Assembly: GCF_002128405.1 (NCBI RefSeq)
Contig: NZ_NETJ01000001.1
Span: 248,001-312,000 of the forward strand
Origin: Gottfriedia solisilvae
Lineage (GTDB): Bacteria > Bacillota > Bacilli > Bacillales > Bacillaceae_G
Length of the DNA: 64,000 nt
Direction: 5' to 3'
This document shows, one piece after another, positions 8,451-17,273 of the stretch (positions are counted from its first letter, which is position 1; each line of letters opens with the position of its first letter). The position numbers and the translations under genes were made by a program. The notes under the pieces are model-generated. The model saw nothing but the letters and a program-made list of their open reading frames with translations. It ran no database searches and was not told the origin of the DNA.

Positions 8451-9332
8451 TTATTGATCGTTTAAATCAACATCATTCAAAAAGCTTCCAATCACTCTTA
8501 AATACTCTTCCGGTTCTTCTAAGTAAGGCATATGTGCACTCTGCTCAAATACATGGAACTTTCCATTTGGTGTAAGCGTACTGAAATATTTAGTTGATTC
8601 AGGAGTTGCTTCATCAAAACGACCACAAGTATATATCGTTGGAACATGAATATCTTTTAATTTCGAAGTACAGTCAAAATCCTTTAAATTTCCGGTCACG
8701 TGAAACTCAGAAGGTCCCCACATAATATTGTATACTTCCCTATTTCTTAAATGTGCACCATTTTTTATAAATTCCGGGTTCGGCTCGAGTCTATAAACGA
8801 AATGATTATTAAATACCGCTGTAGCATTCTTGTACTCTTCAGAATCAGTTGTTCCATTTTCTTCACAATTTTTTAAAGTTTGTTGAACCTCAAGAGGAAG
8901 CAGTTTTCGATTTTTATCTTGATCCTCAGCCCAAAGTGGAGCACTCAAACAAGGACTTGAAAAGATGATACTCTTCACACCGTCTGGTTTGGATAAATAA
9001 TATGCTGCAGCAAGGGTCGTCCCCCAAGAATGTCCTAAAATGTGAAATTCATCAAGGGAAAGTGCCTCACGGATTTGCCCTAATTCTTCAACAAACCGAT
9101 CAATATTCCATAAAGTAGTATCAATTGGACGGTCAGACTTGCCACATCCCAACTGATCATAAAATATAACTGGACGATCCTCTACTAGTTTTTGCAATCC
9201 CTGTAATGAATAATGTGAAGAACCTGGCCCACCATGTAAAACAATTACTGGTGTGGAATTTGTGTTTTTTTCATGGATCTGATACCAAACCTTCCCCCCA
9301 GTTACGTCAATAAAACCTTCTTTTATACTCAT
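8451..9332 (-). CDS. pip: Proline iminopeptidase-family hydrolase
   Basis: 293-residue peptidase of MEROPS family S33, which removes N-terminal proline from peptides. The oxyanion segment is VLHGGPGSSHY (residues 31-41), the next conserved block YDQLGCGKSDRP, and the nucleophile Ser102 lies in GHSWG. The acid lies in CGRFDEATPE and the histidine in SAHMPYLEEPEEY. All are typical of the L-amino-acid amidase / proline iminopeptidase group. AAGGAG precedes the ATG. No signal peptide, so cytoplasmic. Single gene between the VOC and DUF5071 genes. Confidence 0.88.
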   Translation of the reverse strand: MSIKEGFIDVTGGKVWYQIHEKNTNSTPVIVLHGGPGSSHYSLQGLQKLVEDRPVIFYDQLGCGKSDRPIDTTLWNIDRFVEELGQIREALSLDEFHILGHSWGTTLAAAYYLSKPDGVKSIIFSSPCLSAPLWAEDQDKNRKLLPLEVQQTLKNCEENGTTDSEEYKNATAVFNNHFVYRLEPNPEFIKNGAHLRNREVYNIMWGPSEFHVTGNLKDFDCTSKLKDIHVPTIYTCGRFDEATPESTKYFSTLTPNGKFHVFEQSAHMPYLEEPEEYLRVIGSFLNDVDLNDQ

Positions 9333-9457
9333 TTATTTCTCTCCTTAACGCTTTTTAATTAGAATCAAAACTGTTGAACTATGTAAAAGTGATGCATAAC
9401 TTTATTAAACTATCTCACGCGTTAATTAAACAAGTTATTTTTAATTTTTAATAGGGC

Positions 9458-9943
9458 CTACTCAAGGGAATCTGCTAATTCTTTTAACTTATTATATGTA
9501 GTACTATTTTGAAAGTCTAATCCTATTATATCTAAACTTTCACACGCAAAAAATAAGTGTTCACACCAATCGGCGTCATTTTCTTTGACTGCTTTTTCGC
9601 ATTCTATTTCTATATATTTAGTACTAATTTCATTACCTAAATCCCTAAATACTTCAATCCCATCTAAAGCCCCGGGCCAGTTTCGATCCTGTAATTGTTC
9701 TGCTAATTTTGGTAAAGCTTTTTCATTTCTTGGATAGCCTATTTTCTTAATAACAGCTACTGCATTTTCCCAACAAGCCTTACTATATTTAGGTATAAGT
9801 AGATCAACCTTATCTGGTGGAAGATGGAAAAGAATATCCATACTCTCTAATTGTATATCTTTTGGTAGATGCCAATTTAGTTCATAAACATAAGTAAGTA
9901 TATGTTCATCATCATAAAATTCATATGAAGAATAATTTGTCAT
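9458..9943 (-). CDS. DUF5071-type helical-repeat protein
   Basis: 161 residues, soluble, all-helical by composition. The motif LPKLAEQLQDRNWPGA (about residues 86-101) resembles the LQDxNWPxA signature of DUF5071 proteins, HEAT-like folds of unknown role. It begins after AAAGGAG at a clean ATG. No enzyme motifs are visible. Nothing in the flanks suggests a partner. The family assignment is from motif memory and is moderate. Confidence 0.65.
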   Translation of the reverse strand: MTNYSSYEFYDDEHILTYVYELNWHLPKDIQLESMDILFHLPPDKVDLLIPKYSKACWENAVAVIKKIGYPRNEKALPKLAEQLQDRNWPGALDGIEVFRDLGNEISTKYIEIECEKAVKENDADWCEHLFFACESLDIIGLDFQNSTTYNKLKELADSLE

Positions 9944-10031
9944 AACGATTACTCCTTTAACTCTAAACTAATAAAATTTATTTATTTATCCAACTCTTAT
10001 TAGTATTAGATTTCTAAATATTCAGATGATA

Positions 10032-10298
10032 CTATTTTTCTCCAATCCCATAAGCAAGTAGAAATATAAGAATTATTGAGCAAATTGAAAAAAAAGTTAA
10101 GTATGATTGGTACCCATTTTAAGGTACCCTTCTTCCCTTTAAATCCTATTAAAAAACCAATAATGGGCATTAACATTATTGTAAGATTTGCATTCTACCA
10201 GAGTGACCAAATTCTCCTGGAGGACTACTTATAAGAAAGTATGCCAATAGGATAAAAATACCTAAAAATATAAAAGAAAATATACTATATCTATTCAT
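10032..10298 (-). pseudogene. Small membrane protein broken by two one-base indels
   Basis: A strong RBS (AAAGGAGAGG) precedes ATG at 10296-10298. The frame encodes MNRYSIFSFIFLGIFILLAY..SPPGEFGHSGR, then hits a stop. Adding one A at 10193-10194 (GAATG to GAAATG) continues into NANLTIMLMPIIGFLIGFK..TLKWVPIILNFF. Removing one base from the A8 run at 10088-10095 then continues into SICSIILIFLLAYGIGEK and a TAG at 10032. The restored product is about 88 residues with three membrane spans and no stops. Both lesions lie in homopolymers, so they may be real decay or sequencing error. Family not recognised. Confidence 0.7.
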
Positions 10299-10392
10299 AT
10301 TTTTTCTTGCCTCTCCTTTTAATATTTCTATTATGATCGTAAAACAATTTTGGCATATTTCTATATTACTATTTTACTCATAGGATCCGTTC

Positions 10393-10426
10393 AAAAACAA
10401 AGAGCCCCCAAATACATCGGAGACTC
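10393..10426 (-). terminator. Intrinsic terminator
   Basis: On the minus strand GAGTCTCC-GATGTATTT-GGGGGCTC (with G-U pairs) followed by TTTGTTTTT, just past the stop of the gene at 10434. Confidence 0.7.
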
Positions 10427-10433
10427 AAATAAA

Positions 10434-10724
10434 TTAATATTGATCGGTAAAAATCTGTTGGCCCAAGATGCCGTGGAAAAATTGTTCAAGAACTGGGACG
10501 TCTTCTGTCATAATACCAAGTTTTTGTACCCAATGTTCAGGATGTTTAATATCATCCCTGCAAATCAACACCATGCGTTCGCTTTGAATAGAAACAACCA
10601 TGGCTTTTCCTAGAAAATTCCCTGAAAAGATAATCGCAAAGTCGTATCGATGACTTTCAGTAGCGATACAGTAATAATGAATATTTTGAGTTTCTTTCTC
10701 TTCCGATAAAATGTGAAAATTCAT
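10434..10724 (-). CDS. Small soluble protein, SAV0927/DUF3055-like
   Basis: 96 residues from the ATG at 10724, chosen because AAAGGAG lies nine bases upstream; the in-frame GTG nine bases earlier overlaps that site. The block SHRYDFAIIFSGNFLGKAMVVS resembles the small Firmicute family named after S. aureus SAV0927. This is a tentative match from memory. No transmembrane segment or catalytic motif can be seen. Monocistronic with its own terminator. Confidence 0.6.
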   Translation of the reverse strand: MNFHILSEEKETQNIHYYCIATESHRYDFAIIFSGNFLGKAMVVSIQSERMVLICRDDIKHPEHWVQKLGIMTEDVPVLEQFFHGILGQQIFTDQY

Positions 10725-11000
10725 CTTTACCACTCCTTTTTGTAATTTGCTTCTTTAAGCAACCTATGTTGAAAGGTTAAGTGATTTCAAGAATAAAGAA
10801 ATTCTATAAAAACTGCCTTTATATTAAATTAAATATAAATATACGATTTCCCTTTATTTTTCGCTAAATATTTTAATTGACTTCAAATGTTTAGCCTAAA
10901 GTCCTACTTCATTATTCCAAATTTGAACTTTACAAAAGCGAATTTGAGACATTTAAAATCTTCTCAATTAGTATATACTTATTAAATTTTTTAAAGTTAC

Positions 11001-11474
11001 TCAACATGATAAAAGCTTTTTATAAAGTTTAATAACGGTTAAATGCATTCCTTCGTGATATAAATTAAACGTTAGAAATTCTTTTGGTGTCTCCAATTTC
11101 ATTCCTGCCGAAGTGGTATACGGTGGGATTATTTTTTCGTCTATTCGATCTGAAAGTGTTTCTTGAATTCGAACTTGTTGAGCTTTAAGAAGTTCTTCTA
11201 ACTCCGATAGAGTAGGTACTCGATATTCGTGGGTATTTAAAGGTGACGTACCGTATTCAAATTGTTCCTTGAAACCTTCTGGTAAATTTTGTGGAAGCCC
11301 TAAGTATTGAAACGCAAATCTTTCTACAACAACATAGATATGCCCTACATTCCAACGAATTGTATTTCTGAATCCCTCAGGAATTCGATCAGCCATTTCT
11401 TCTGAAACTCCGTCTAGTAGGTTCAAAGTTTGATTTCTTACAAAAGCTAACTGATTGAATAAAAATTGTTCCAT
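11001..11474 (-). CDS. DinB-superfamily protein
   Basis: 157-residue DinB-like helical-bundle protein, a paralogue of the gene at 2178-2639. Both share the block (R)IPEGFRNTIRWNVGHIY, a conserved FEYGTSPL / FAYGTKPL stretch and a C-terminal His pair (YHEGMHL). The three histidines are the expected divalent-metal ligands. RBS GGAG precedes the ATG at 11474. No evident operon. The biochemical role of this subgroup (DinB_2/YfiT-like) is not known. Confidence 0.8.
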   Translation of the reverse strand: MEQFLFNQLAFVRNQTLNLLDGVSEEMADRIPEGFRNTIRWNVGHIYVVVERFAFQYLGLPQNLPEGFKEQFEYGTSPLNTHEYRVPTLSELEELLKAQQVRIQETLSDRIDEKIIPPYTTSAGMKLETPKEFLTFNLYHEGMHLTVIKLYKKLLSC

Positions 11475-11729
11475 TTACCTCAACTCCTAAATTGTTTATA
11501 GTTCCCCATGACATCGTTTAAGTGCCTTACTGATACTCAACTTTAAATGAAGCAATTCATTTTAATAAGCATCAACAAACTTAAAGCAACCTAAATAAAA
11601 AATATAGTCGCTTTAAAAAAGGCTATGATTACCATAATATATTAATTCTCTCCCATGCATGATATTCCCTCTATAGTGATTTTTGAAGTTTACTATACGC
11701 TACTAAAAAACAATTAGTTGAACAAACAT

Positions 11730-11771
11730 AAAAAGTAGGAATCATTAATTTTTAATGATTCCTACTTTTTA
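11730..11771 (-). terminator. Strong intrinsic terminator
   Basis: Near-perfect 18-bp arms: AAAAAGTAGGAATCATTA and its complement around a short loop, T-rich on both sides. It closes the decarboxylase gene. Confidence 0.9.
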
Positions 11772-11811
11772 ATGGTAGATTATATATATTAAAATCAAAA
11801 CTCTGACTTTA

Positions 11812-13536
11812 TTATTTCTGCTTTCTTTGCATTTCTTGCTTTAGCTTATAATTACGCATTCTTTTCATATTTTCGGGTGCGTCCATCGAATCCTCAATGA
11901 TCATTTCGATAACACATAGTCTTTCAGCACGTTCTATATCTGCTTGGTTTATAGCTTGTTCAAGCTCCCCATTTGTTCGAACAATAGTAGTAAACGCATT
12001 CCCTCCAAAGGTTTCAACCAGTTTTGTGTAAGACCACTGAGGTATTTTGTTGTACTTCTGATTTTTTGTTTTCACATTTAAATATTTTTCAATGGTATAA
12101 CCATTATTGTTCAAGACGAAGATAATGGGTTTACAGCCGTAATAAAGCATAGAGCTAATTTCTTGGGCAGTTAGCTGTAGTGAGCCATCTCCTGTAAACA
12201 GTAATACCCGGCGTTCTGGTGCTGCGATGCTGGCACCAAAAGTCGATGGGGTTGCATAACCGATAGACCCCCAACCACCTTGACCAATATATATAACATT
12301 GCTCGGTAGTCTTACCTCCGCCATCCCATTATAAAACGTACCGGTCTCGACGATTAGGATATCGTCTTTTTTCAGCATCTGTTGAAAAATGGGGTAATAT
12401 CCAGTTGCCATAAGAAGTTCATCCGTATTTGTTTTGCACTGATTATAAGGGAAATCCACTTTTTTTAATAATCCTTGACCTTTGTATCCTAAACTTTTCA
12501 AAGCATTAAGCATATCTTCAGCAAGTACGTTCGGATACACCGCTTCACCGACCTTAACAAAGTCCGGTTGAATATTGACGGTCTTTAATGAATTCAGTTT
12601 TGCTGTATAACTCGCGGTGTTGACGTCTGCCCATACTAATCCTATAGCAATGATACAATCTGCATTTTCTATAATACTTTGCACTTCAGTAGATCCAAAA
12701 GAGCCTAAGTACATACCAATATAATTTGGATGGGTTTCATCAAATGCCCCTTTTCCGAACAGCATTGACGCAACGGGAATATTCATTGTGTCCGCCAGCT
12801 GTTGAACTGCAGTTTGAAGACCAAAACGCATTGATTTTACATCCACCAGAATCACTGGACTATTAGAATGCTCTAGTAGTTGACGGACATGATCCACCGC
12901 AGCTTGAAGAGTTAGCTTGACGGAGGTTCTTGGTTGCTGTACTGGCACTTCTCGGAACATAATCGGCTTCGCTACTAAATCATCTGCCACTACGAGGTAT
13001 ACTGGTTGTTTCTTTTCTTTAGCAATTCGAATAGCAGCTGGAATCTCAATCATTGCATTTTCTGGTGTGAGTACTACACTATAGGCTGTTATCTGCTCAT
13101 ACATCTTACGAAAAACATCAAAATTCCCATCCATTAATGTGTGGTGCATTAGCTTGTGCTCTTTTTGATCTTTTTCTGGAGGCGAACCAACAATGTGAAT
13201 AATCGGAACATGTTCACTGTTGGCACCCGCTATCGGATTACACGCGCTTAGCTCTCCAACCCCAAAGGTTGTAATGAGTGCTGAAATTCCTTTGATTCTT
13301 GCGTAGCCATCTGAAGCATAACCCGAGTTTAGTTCGTTCCGTCCTTCAATAAACTTAATACCGTTATATCTCTCCAAAGTGTCCAGCAATGTAAAATTAT
13401 AGTCTCCTGCGACGCCGAAAATTTCTGTAATCCCCTCCCACTTTAAGCAATCAAACAAATACTGCCCGACTGTTTTTGGGGCCATATCATAATTAGAGTC
13501 TGTACTGACCCTACTTTTCATCTTATCCATTTTCAC
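11812..13536 (-). CDS. ipdC: Indolepyruvate / 2-oxoacid decarboxylase (TPP enzyme)
   Basis: 574-residue thiamine diphosphate enzyme of the pyruvate/indolepyruvate decarboxylase family, converting aromatic or branched 2-oxoacids to aldehydes plus CO2. The N-terminal domain carries the activating glutamate in EGRNELNSGYASDGYAR, the HH pair in KLMHHTL, and the PP domain ends with the cofactor motif GDGSLQL..NNNGYTIE. Length fits the family. Two starts are possible: GTG at 13536 (5 bases after AAGGAG) or ATG at 13530 (11 bases). Indolepyruvate is the best guess because Bacillus homologues carry that name; phenylpyruvate or ketoisovalerate are alternatives. Confidence 0.85.
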   Translation of the reverse strand: MKMDKMKSRVSTDSNYDMAPKTVGQYLFDCLKWEGITEIFGVAGDYNFTLLDTLERYNGIKFIEGRNELNSGYASDGYARIKGISALITTFGVGELSACNPIAGANSEHVPIIHIVGSPPEKDQKEHKLMHHTLMDGNFDVFRKMYEQITAYSVVLTPENAMIEIPAAIRIAKEKKQPVYLVVADDLVAKPIMFREVPVQQPRTSVKLTLQAAVDHVRQLLEHSNSPVILVDVKSMRFGLQTAVQQLADTMNIPVASMLFGKGAFDETHPNYIGMYLGSFGSTEVQSIIENADCIIAIGLVWADVNTASYTAKLNSLKTVNIQPDFVKVGEAVYPNVLAEDMLNALKSLGYKGQGLLKKVDFPYNQCKTNTDELLMATGYYPIFQQMLKKDDILIVETGTFYNGMAEVRLPSNVIYIGQGGWGSIGYATPSTFGASIAAPERRVLLFTGDGSLQLTAQEISSMLYYGCKPIIFVLNNNGYTIEKYLNVKTKNQKYNKIPQWSYTKLVETFGGNAFTTIVRTNGELEQAINQADIERAERLCVIEMIIEDSMDAPENMKRMRNYKLKQEMQRKQK

Positions 13537-13653
13537 ACTAACTCCTTATCCAATTTTTGGATTTATTCAGTTTACTAGTATCCCTTTTATTCGTACCCTA
13601 TCATTGAATAGGTTATACGATGCTTTATGAATGTTTGAATCGCTTTTTAACGA

Positions 13654-13686
13654 CAAAAAGAAGAGTTCTTTTTTAAAGATCTCTTC
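13654..13686 (-). terminator. Intrinsic terminator after MetRS gene
   Basis: On the minus strand GAAGAG-loop-CTCTTC followed by TTTTTG, 14 bases past the stop codon. Confidence 0.65.
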
Positions 13687-13699
13687 GAAAAGTAATTTT

Positions 13700-15337
13700 T
13701 TATTCAGATTGCTTAGTTAACCTCTCAAGCTCTTCTTCTATCTTAAGAGGATCTATTCTTTCAAATAAGGGTTCAACATTTGACAAATATTGCGATTTAA
13801 CTAGAAATGGTCTCCAATCTGTTACTGATGTTGAATTGATCATTCCCTTGACCTTACTACTTGAAAAAGGTAGGAACGGATTTAGAATATGTGATAAATT
13901 GGCAATTAAATAGATACAATTTGCAAGCGTTACTTTACAAGACTCCGTATCTTCCTTTACCTGTTTCCAAGGTTGTTGGTCATCAAAGTATTTATTAGAG
14001 AATCTAATTAACTCGAAAATTTTTTCTAATGCTTGTTTGAATGTAGTAGTTTCAATACAATGACCTACTTCATGGTACAAAAGATTAACTTGATCTTGAA
14101 TAGTAGAAGAAATGACTTTTTCAGGAATCATACCATTAAATGATTTTTCAATAAATTTTAGTGTACGATTTACAAAGTTGCCATACGCACCTAATAATTC
14201 ACCATTATGACTATAAATAAACTCTTTCCAAGAAAAATCGGCATCACGACTTTCTGGTGCGTTGATTGATAAGAAATAGCGTATTGAATCTGGATCGTAC
14301 TTTTCTAAAATATCTGGAACCCAAACAGCCCAATTTTTACTCGTAGACAATTTCTTTTTTTCTAAAGTCAAATACTCGTTTGAAACAATATGTGTTGGTA
14401 ATGATTCTTTTCCAAGACCGGAAAGAATTCCAGGCCATACTATAGAATGAAACGGTATATTATCTTTTCCGTGAACGTAATAGGATGTAACAGAAGAATT
14501 CCAAAATGTTGAGTCGTCATTCTTTGTTTCTTTTGCCCATAACTTACTTGCTGTGTAATATCCAGAAACCGCCTCAATCCAAACATAGATTTTTTTATCT
14601 TCATATCCTGCCACTGGAATACTGACACCAATAGGCAGGTCTCTCGAAACTGCACGATCCATCAAACCTTCCTTTAAGTATCGCTTAGTAAGTGAGATTG
14701 CATTCTCTCTCCAAAGATTCCTATTTTCAGCATTTTGAGTATAGTTTTCCAATACCGATTGGAATGAGCTTAATGCGAAGTAAAAATGCTCTGTCAAACG
14801 TTTTATCGGAGGCTGGCTACAAATTTTACACTTTCTTTCAAGCAATTCAAGCGGTTCTAACACTGTTGAACAGTAATCACACTGATCTCCACGTGCTTTT
14901 GCCCCGCAATTAGGACATATACCTTCTACATATCGATCCGGTAAAAATTGTTGATCATATTCACAATATGTTTGTTCAATTTCTTTTTTGTAAATAAGTC
15001 CCTTCTCAAGTAAATCTAGAAATAATTGTTGAACGATTTCATGATGATGTTTTGTATCTGTTCTTGTATAGATATCATAAGAGAATCCTAATTTTGTAAA
15101 ACACTCTAAAAATTCATGGTGATAACGATCCGCGATTTCTTTGGGAGAAACCCCATCCTGTTTTGCTCTGATTGTAATAGGTGTACCATTGCAATCACTT
15201 CCTGATACATACAAAACTTTTTCTCCTTTGATACGGTAATATCTCGCTAGAATATCTCCAGGTAACAAACTAGAAATATGTCCAAGATGTAATGAGCCGT
15301 TTGCATAAGCCCAAGCACCTCCGATAAAAATACTCAT
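13700..15337 (-). CDS. metG: Methionyl-tRNA synthetase
   Basis: 545-residue class I synthetase charging tRNA-Met. Signature HLGH at residues 17-20 and KKLSTS (the KMSKS loop) near residue 330 are present. The CP domain has two zinc knuckles, [16 protein letters not shown] and CKIC with a degenerate second pair, as in E. coli/archaeal-type MetRS. It lacks the C-terminal tRNA-binding EMAP-like domain found in the ~660-residue main Bacillus MetS. It may therefore be a second, inducible copy. Translation starts at ATG after AGGAGG. Controlled by the T-box at 15375-15672 whose specifier reads ATG. Confidence 0.93.
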   Translation of the reverse strand: MSIFIGGAWAYANGSLHLGHISSLLPGDILARYYRIKGEKVLYVSGSDCNGTPITIRAKQDGVSPKEIADRYHHEFLECFTKLGFSYDIYTRTDTKHHHEIVQQLFLDLLEKGLIYKKEIEQTYCEYDQQFLPDRYVEGICPNCGAKARGDQCDYCSTVLEPLELLERKCKICSQPPIKRLTEHFYFALSSFQSVLENYTQNAENRNLWRENAISLTKRYLKEGLMDRAVSRDLPIGVSIPVAGYEDKKIYVWIEAVSGYYTASKLWAKETKNDDSTFWNSSVTSYYVHGKDNIPFHSIVWPGILSGLGKESLPTHIVSNEYLTLEKKKLSTSKNWAVWVPDILEKYDPDSIRYFLSINAPESRDADFSWKEFIYSHNGELLGAYGNFVNRTLKFIEKSFNGMIPEKVISSTIQDQVNLLYHEVGHCIETTTFKQALEKIFELIRFSNKYFDDQQPWKQVKEDTESCKVTLANCIYLIANLSHILNPFLPFSSSKVKGMINSTSVTDWRPFLVKSQYLSNVEPLFERIDPLKIEEELERLTKQSE

Positions 15338-15374
15338 AAATAAAACCTCCTAAAATTAATCTAATTTTAAAAAC

Positions 15375-15672
15375 AAAAAAACCTCACCCTTAACTGTAAT
15401 AGTTAAGGACGAGGTTTGAATTTCCACGCGGTACCACCTTATTTTACAAATGGTTCACACCATTTGCCTTATGCAAGTACGGAGTAATAAATGCTACTCT
15501 TATACTGTGAATTTGATAACGAGTGTCAAAACTCGCCGTAGCCTACTAATACCAAAAGTATGTTCAGTACGAAGCTCAGAGACCATTGTTCAAATGTGTG
15601 TTTTCTCTTCTTTTCAGCTACCGAAGCTCTCTGTATAAAACAACTTCATTTTACTTTTTCTCTTCATTGCCT
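15375..15672 (-). promoter_or_regulatory. T-box leader, Met specifier (ATG)
   Basis: On the minus strand the T-box motif GGTGGTACCGCG lies at 15427-15438. Stem I has a K-turn (AATGA / GAG), the loop-E pair AGTA / GAA, and the helix AGAGA/TCTCT. Just above that helix the specifier loop reads CAATGG; the triplet followed by a purine is ATG at 15594-15596, matching the methionyl-tRNA synthetase downstream. The AGAGAGC and GCTGAAA apical elements are present. The terminator is ACCTC..CCTTAACT..AGTTAAGG..GAGGT plus TTTTTTT at 15375-15416. Uncharged tRNA-Met would favour antitermination. Confidence 0.93.
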
Positions 15673-15781
15673 GTAATTTATAATTAATATTTAGTATATT
15701 CAATAATTTTCATAAAATCAATATCAAAATATATTTTATATTATGATATATTTTGCAATTAAATTTGTCTATTAAATCCAA

Positions 15782-16333
15782 TCAATATGTCGTGTGTCCA
15801 TTTTGTATGAGGTCATAGAGGTCATTTGGATTGATGACTAAGTCATTTCCGCCAATTAATGCAACATGAACGCCTTCATTTGTACCGAACGCATACTTTC
15901 CTTCAAGATGCGCCTGTTCAAATCGATCATTTGGAAAGTGCGCATGTGTGAATTCGATGCGCTGTCGTTCCATAAAACCCTTTCGTTGGTCTACTTTATA
16001 AATAGACATATGGACATTTTCAAACTGCGCACTATGAGGCAAAATGCCATTTCCAACCCAATAAGAAGGAGAAAAATTTCTCGCATTGTCATCAAAAATC
16101 GGCGCACCCGGATGTGTCGTGAAAATACTAATATTTTTATTTAAAGTTGCTTGCCAGATGTGATGCTGGTCACCAAACGTTCCTGGATAATAGTTTTGTG
16201 CTGTTGATAGAATATAGTTGGTTGTCCGATATGTATATGAGTTCACCTTTTGGATCGCGACACCGTTTGATACTGGATTTAATATTTTTGTTATGAATGG
16301 TAATAAAAAATCAAGTGATTTTATATCTAGCAT
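15782..16333 (-). CDS. C-terminal fragment of an amber-split uncharacterised protein
   Basis: 183-residue ORF whose ATG follows directly, in the same frame, the TAG that ends the gene at 16334-17131. The two therefore read as one protein interrupted by one amber codon. Visible segments: YILSTAQNYYPGTFGDQHHIWQ-type, TTHPGAPIF and NFSPSYWVGNGILPH. The ORF ends abruptly at YDLIQNGHTTY, so the C-terminus also appears truncated. GAAGGA lies seven bases before the ATG, so re-initiation is possible. I do not know a function. It is the last member of a cluster with a lactone oxidase and a PLP enzyme. Confidence 0.6.
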   Translation of the reverse strand: MLDIKSLDFLLPFITKILNPVSNGVAIQKVNSYTYRTTNYILSTAQNYYPGTFGDQHHIWQATLNKNISIFTTHPGAPIFDDNARNFSPSYWVGNGILPHSAQFENVHMSIYKVDQRKGFMERQRIEFTHAHFPNDRFEQAHLEGKYAFGTNEGVHVALIGGNDLVINPNDLYDLIQNGHTTY

Positions 16334-17131
16334 CTATAGATCCTTCAAAAAATCATTTGCCTTCATATTGTAGGCTCGGAACATTCTCATTGTTTCACGA
16401 ATCGCTTGAGGATTTGTAAAACTTTCCATTGCCCATTGAATATAGCCTGCTGTCTCTTCGCCTTTTTCGGCACGGAATTGCTCAAGTTCCTCCAAATCAT
16501 GTCCCATACTTGTTTTAATGACGCCTAGTTCTGTGTCGTTCGCAATTTCAAATATGACTTTAGGTAACTGATAATTTTTGCATAAAAAAAGATTGGCACT
16601 TATGCGAGAATAATCTAATTCTCGCGTATAACGGTTTCCAAATAAAAACTCATTAATTTCAAGCACATCTTGTGTTAACGGTTCGCGTTTTTGGACTTCA
16701 TAACAACGGCCACTTGTAACTGAAAACAATCCTTTATACAAATGCATCGCCATATCTGCTAAAATTAAATCCATTATTATTGTCGATTTACTTTTGATTT
16801 CTTCATCACCAAAATCAATGAGTAATGCTAAAGGTGCAATATCTTCTTCATAATATGTGTTTGAGTGCCATTCAATAAAACCGTGCTCAAATCGGTGTTT
16901 CAACCAAATTAAAATTTTCTCCCTAAACTTCTCACTCAGCTGTGCACCTGTTAAACCTGAATTCCTAAATAGTTCATGATCGTAGTAACGCCCTGCTACA
17001 TATGCACAAGTAAAAAACAGTAACTGATGATTTTCGGACCAATAACACATCGAGTCATCACCAGGTTCATCCATCCAATACTTGAATGATAAAATAGTAG
17101 TTTCCATCTCTTTTAAGGTGTTATCCGACAA
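16334..17131 (-). CDS. N-terminal fragment of the same amber-split protein
   Basis: 265 residues, start MSDNTLKEMETTILSFKYWMDEPGDDSMCYWSENHQLL-type (helical, Trp/His rich), followed by repeated helix pairs such as APLALLIDFGDEEIKSKSTI. It ends with KANDFLKDL and a TAG that abuts the ATG of the downstream fragment in frame. The helical, (alpha/alpha)-barrel-like composition followed by a beta-rich C-terminal part recalls polysaccharide lyase / heparinase-like layouts, but no catalytic motif proves that. No clear RBS precedes the ATG at 17131 (sequence there is GTCGGATAAC). It lies 140 bases downstream of the lactone oxidase gene. Confidence 0.6.
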   Translation of the reverse strand: MSDNTLKEMETTILSFKYWMDEPGDDSMCYWSENHQLLFFTCAYVAGRYYDHELFRNSGLTGAQLSEKFREKILIWLKHRFEHGFIEWHSNTYYEEDIAPLALLIDFGDEEIKSKSTIIMDLILADMAMHLYKGLFSVTSGRCYEVQKREPLTQDVLEINEFLFGNRYTRELDYSRISANLFLCKNYQLPKVIFEIANDTELGVIKTSMGHDLEELEQFRAEKGEETAGYIQWAMESFTNPQAIRETMRMFRAYNMKANDFLKDL

Positions 17132-17273
17132 AAGTGATGAATAAGTATAACGTTCTTAAAAAAGTGATCATCCTAAAGTCAGCACAGTCAAGACGATAAT
17201 CAATAAACTTCAATAGCTCTAGTAGTCCAGTCTCGTCAATGTGCTTCCCTTCATCTAAATCTTTATAATTTCT

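Noticed and set aside
15450-15638. Plus-strand ORF opposite the Met T-box
   Set aside because: The region is fully explained by the structured leader on the other strand and has no RBS.
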